Assembly (NCBI GenBank): GCA_937927905.1
Contig: CALFWP010000126.1
Span: forward strand, 1 to 5,713
Direction: 5' to 3'
Source of the DNA: an uncultured Neomegalonema sp.
GTDB lineage: Bacteria > Pseudomonadota > Alphaproteobacteria > Rhodobacterales > Rhodobacteraceae
Length of the DNA stretch: 5,713 bases
Shown here: piece after piece, positions 5,596-5,713 of the stretch
Position numbering within the stretch: the first letter of the stretch is position 1
Layout: each line of letters begins with the position of its first letter
Translations under genes and position numbers: made by a program
Notes under the pieces: model-generated
What the model saw: only the letters and a program-made list of their open reading frames with translations
Databases searched by the model: none
What the model was told of the DNA's origin: nothing

Positions 5596-5713
5596 TTGAA
5601 TTTATGACGCCCGCGCAGAGATTGATCATCGCCGCGAACGACGTATCGGTTTTACAAGCGCGCATCGCAATGCGTTTGAATTCCTTGAGCTTCTGGAAGT
5701 AGTTTTCGATCAG
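5591..5713 (-). CDS. IS5-family transposase, C-terminal fragment (cut by window edge)
   Basis: The last 40 codons of a DDE transposase are visible, beginning LIENYFQKLKEFKRIAMRAC, with KTDTSFAAMINL next and AGVINSR before the TAA stop. The pattern I-E-N-x-F-x-x-L-K-x-x-R-I-A-x-R is the conserved C-terminal signature of IS5-family transposases and includes the catalytic glutamate, the third residue shown. The ending AVINSR-like tail is common in the IS427-type subgroup, from memory. The visible part has no frameshift or internal stop, so the gene may be intact beyond the edge. It cuts and joins DNA at the element ends. Confidence 0.85.
   Translation of the reverse strand: MIENYFQKLKEFKRIAMRACKTDTSFAAMINLCAGVINSR

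Larger units (their letters stand above)
5577..5713 (-). mobile_element. IS5-family insertion sequence, one end (partial)
   Basis: The right part of the window is the 3' end of an insertion sequence whose transposase reads leftward. It contains the C-terminus of an IS5-family transposase followed by a terminal sequence, GGGCCTGTTGACAGTTACC, that ends the element at about 5577. The adjacent TA or CTAG at 5574-5577 would suit the short target duplications of this family. The other end and the second target copy lie outside the window, so the exact boundary and the completeness of the element cannot be judged. Confidence 0.75.

Overview
The window looks like chromosomal DNA of an alphaproteobacterium with moderate GC, judged by eye. 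The evidence is the type of XerD, a DUF21/CBS hemolysin-family (CorC-like) protein, a divergent metallophosphoesterase with an FGGPYSN motif, and a DM13-domain secreted protein that resembles alphaproteobacterial relatives. The genus cannot be fixed from this sequence.

Layout. Bases 39-2705 (+) hold a tightly packed three-gene operon: a 47-residue single-pass membrane protein, a 543-residue exported alpha-helical-repeat protein of unknown function (20-base overlap), and the tyrosine recombinase XerD (4-base GTGA overlap). Bases 2722-3555 (-) hold a metallophosphoesterase-fold protein that converges on xerD with a 16-base gap. Bases 3629-4963 (+) hold a CorC/HlyC-type membrane protein (DUF21, two CBS domains, CorC_HlyC domain), divergent from the phosphoesterase across 73 bases. 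A strong hairpin at 4974-5007 separates it from a convergent minus-strand unit. That unit is a DM13-domain secreted protein (5043-5423), preceded by a possible 31-residue small ORF (5445-5540). From 5577 to the right edge lies the end of an IS5-family insertion sequence, with its terminal repeat and the last 40 residues of its transposase.

How the genes relate. XerD resolves chromosome dimers at dif together with XerC, which is not in the window. The two genes before it are probably cell-envelope proteins of unknown function, co-transcribed and translationally coupled with it. The CorC-like protein is probably an inner-membrane Mg2+/divalent cation transporter or regulator. No dedicated new system is evident. 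The most unusual points are the divergent metal-binding motifs of the phosphoesterase, the possible 31-residue ORF beside the IS end, and a gene order that departs from the xerD-aroK-aroB-hlyC neighbourhood I recall from many alphaproteobacteria.
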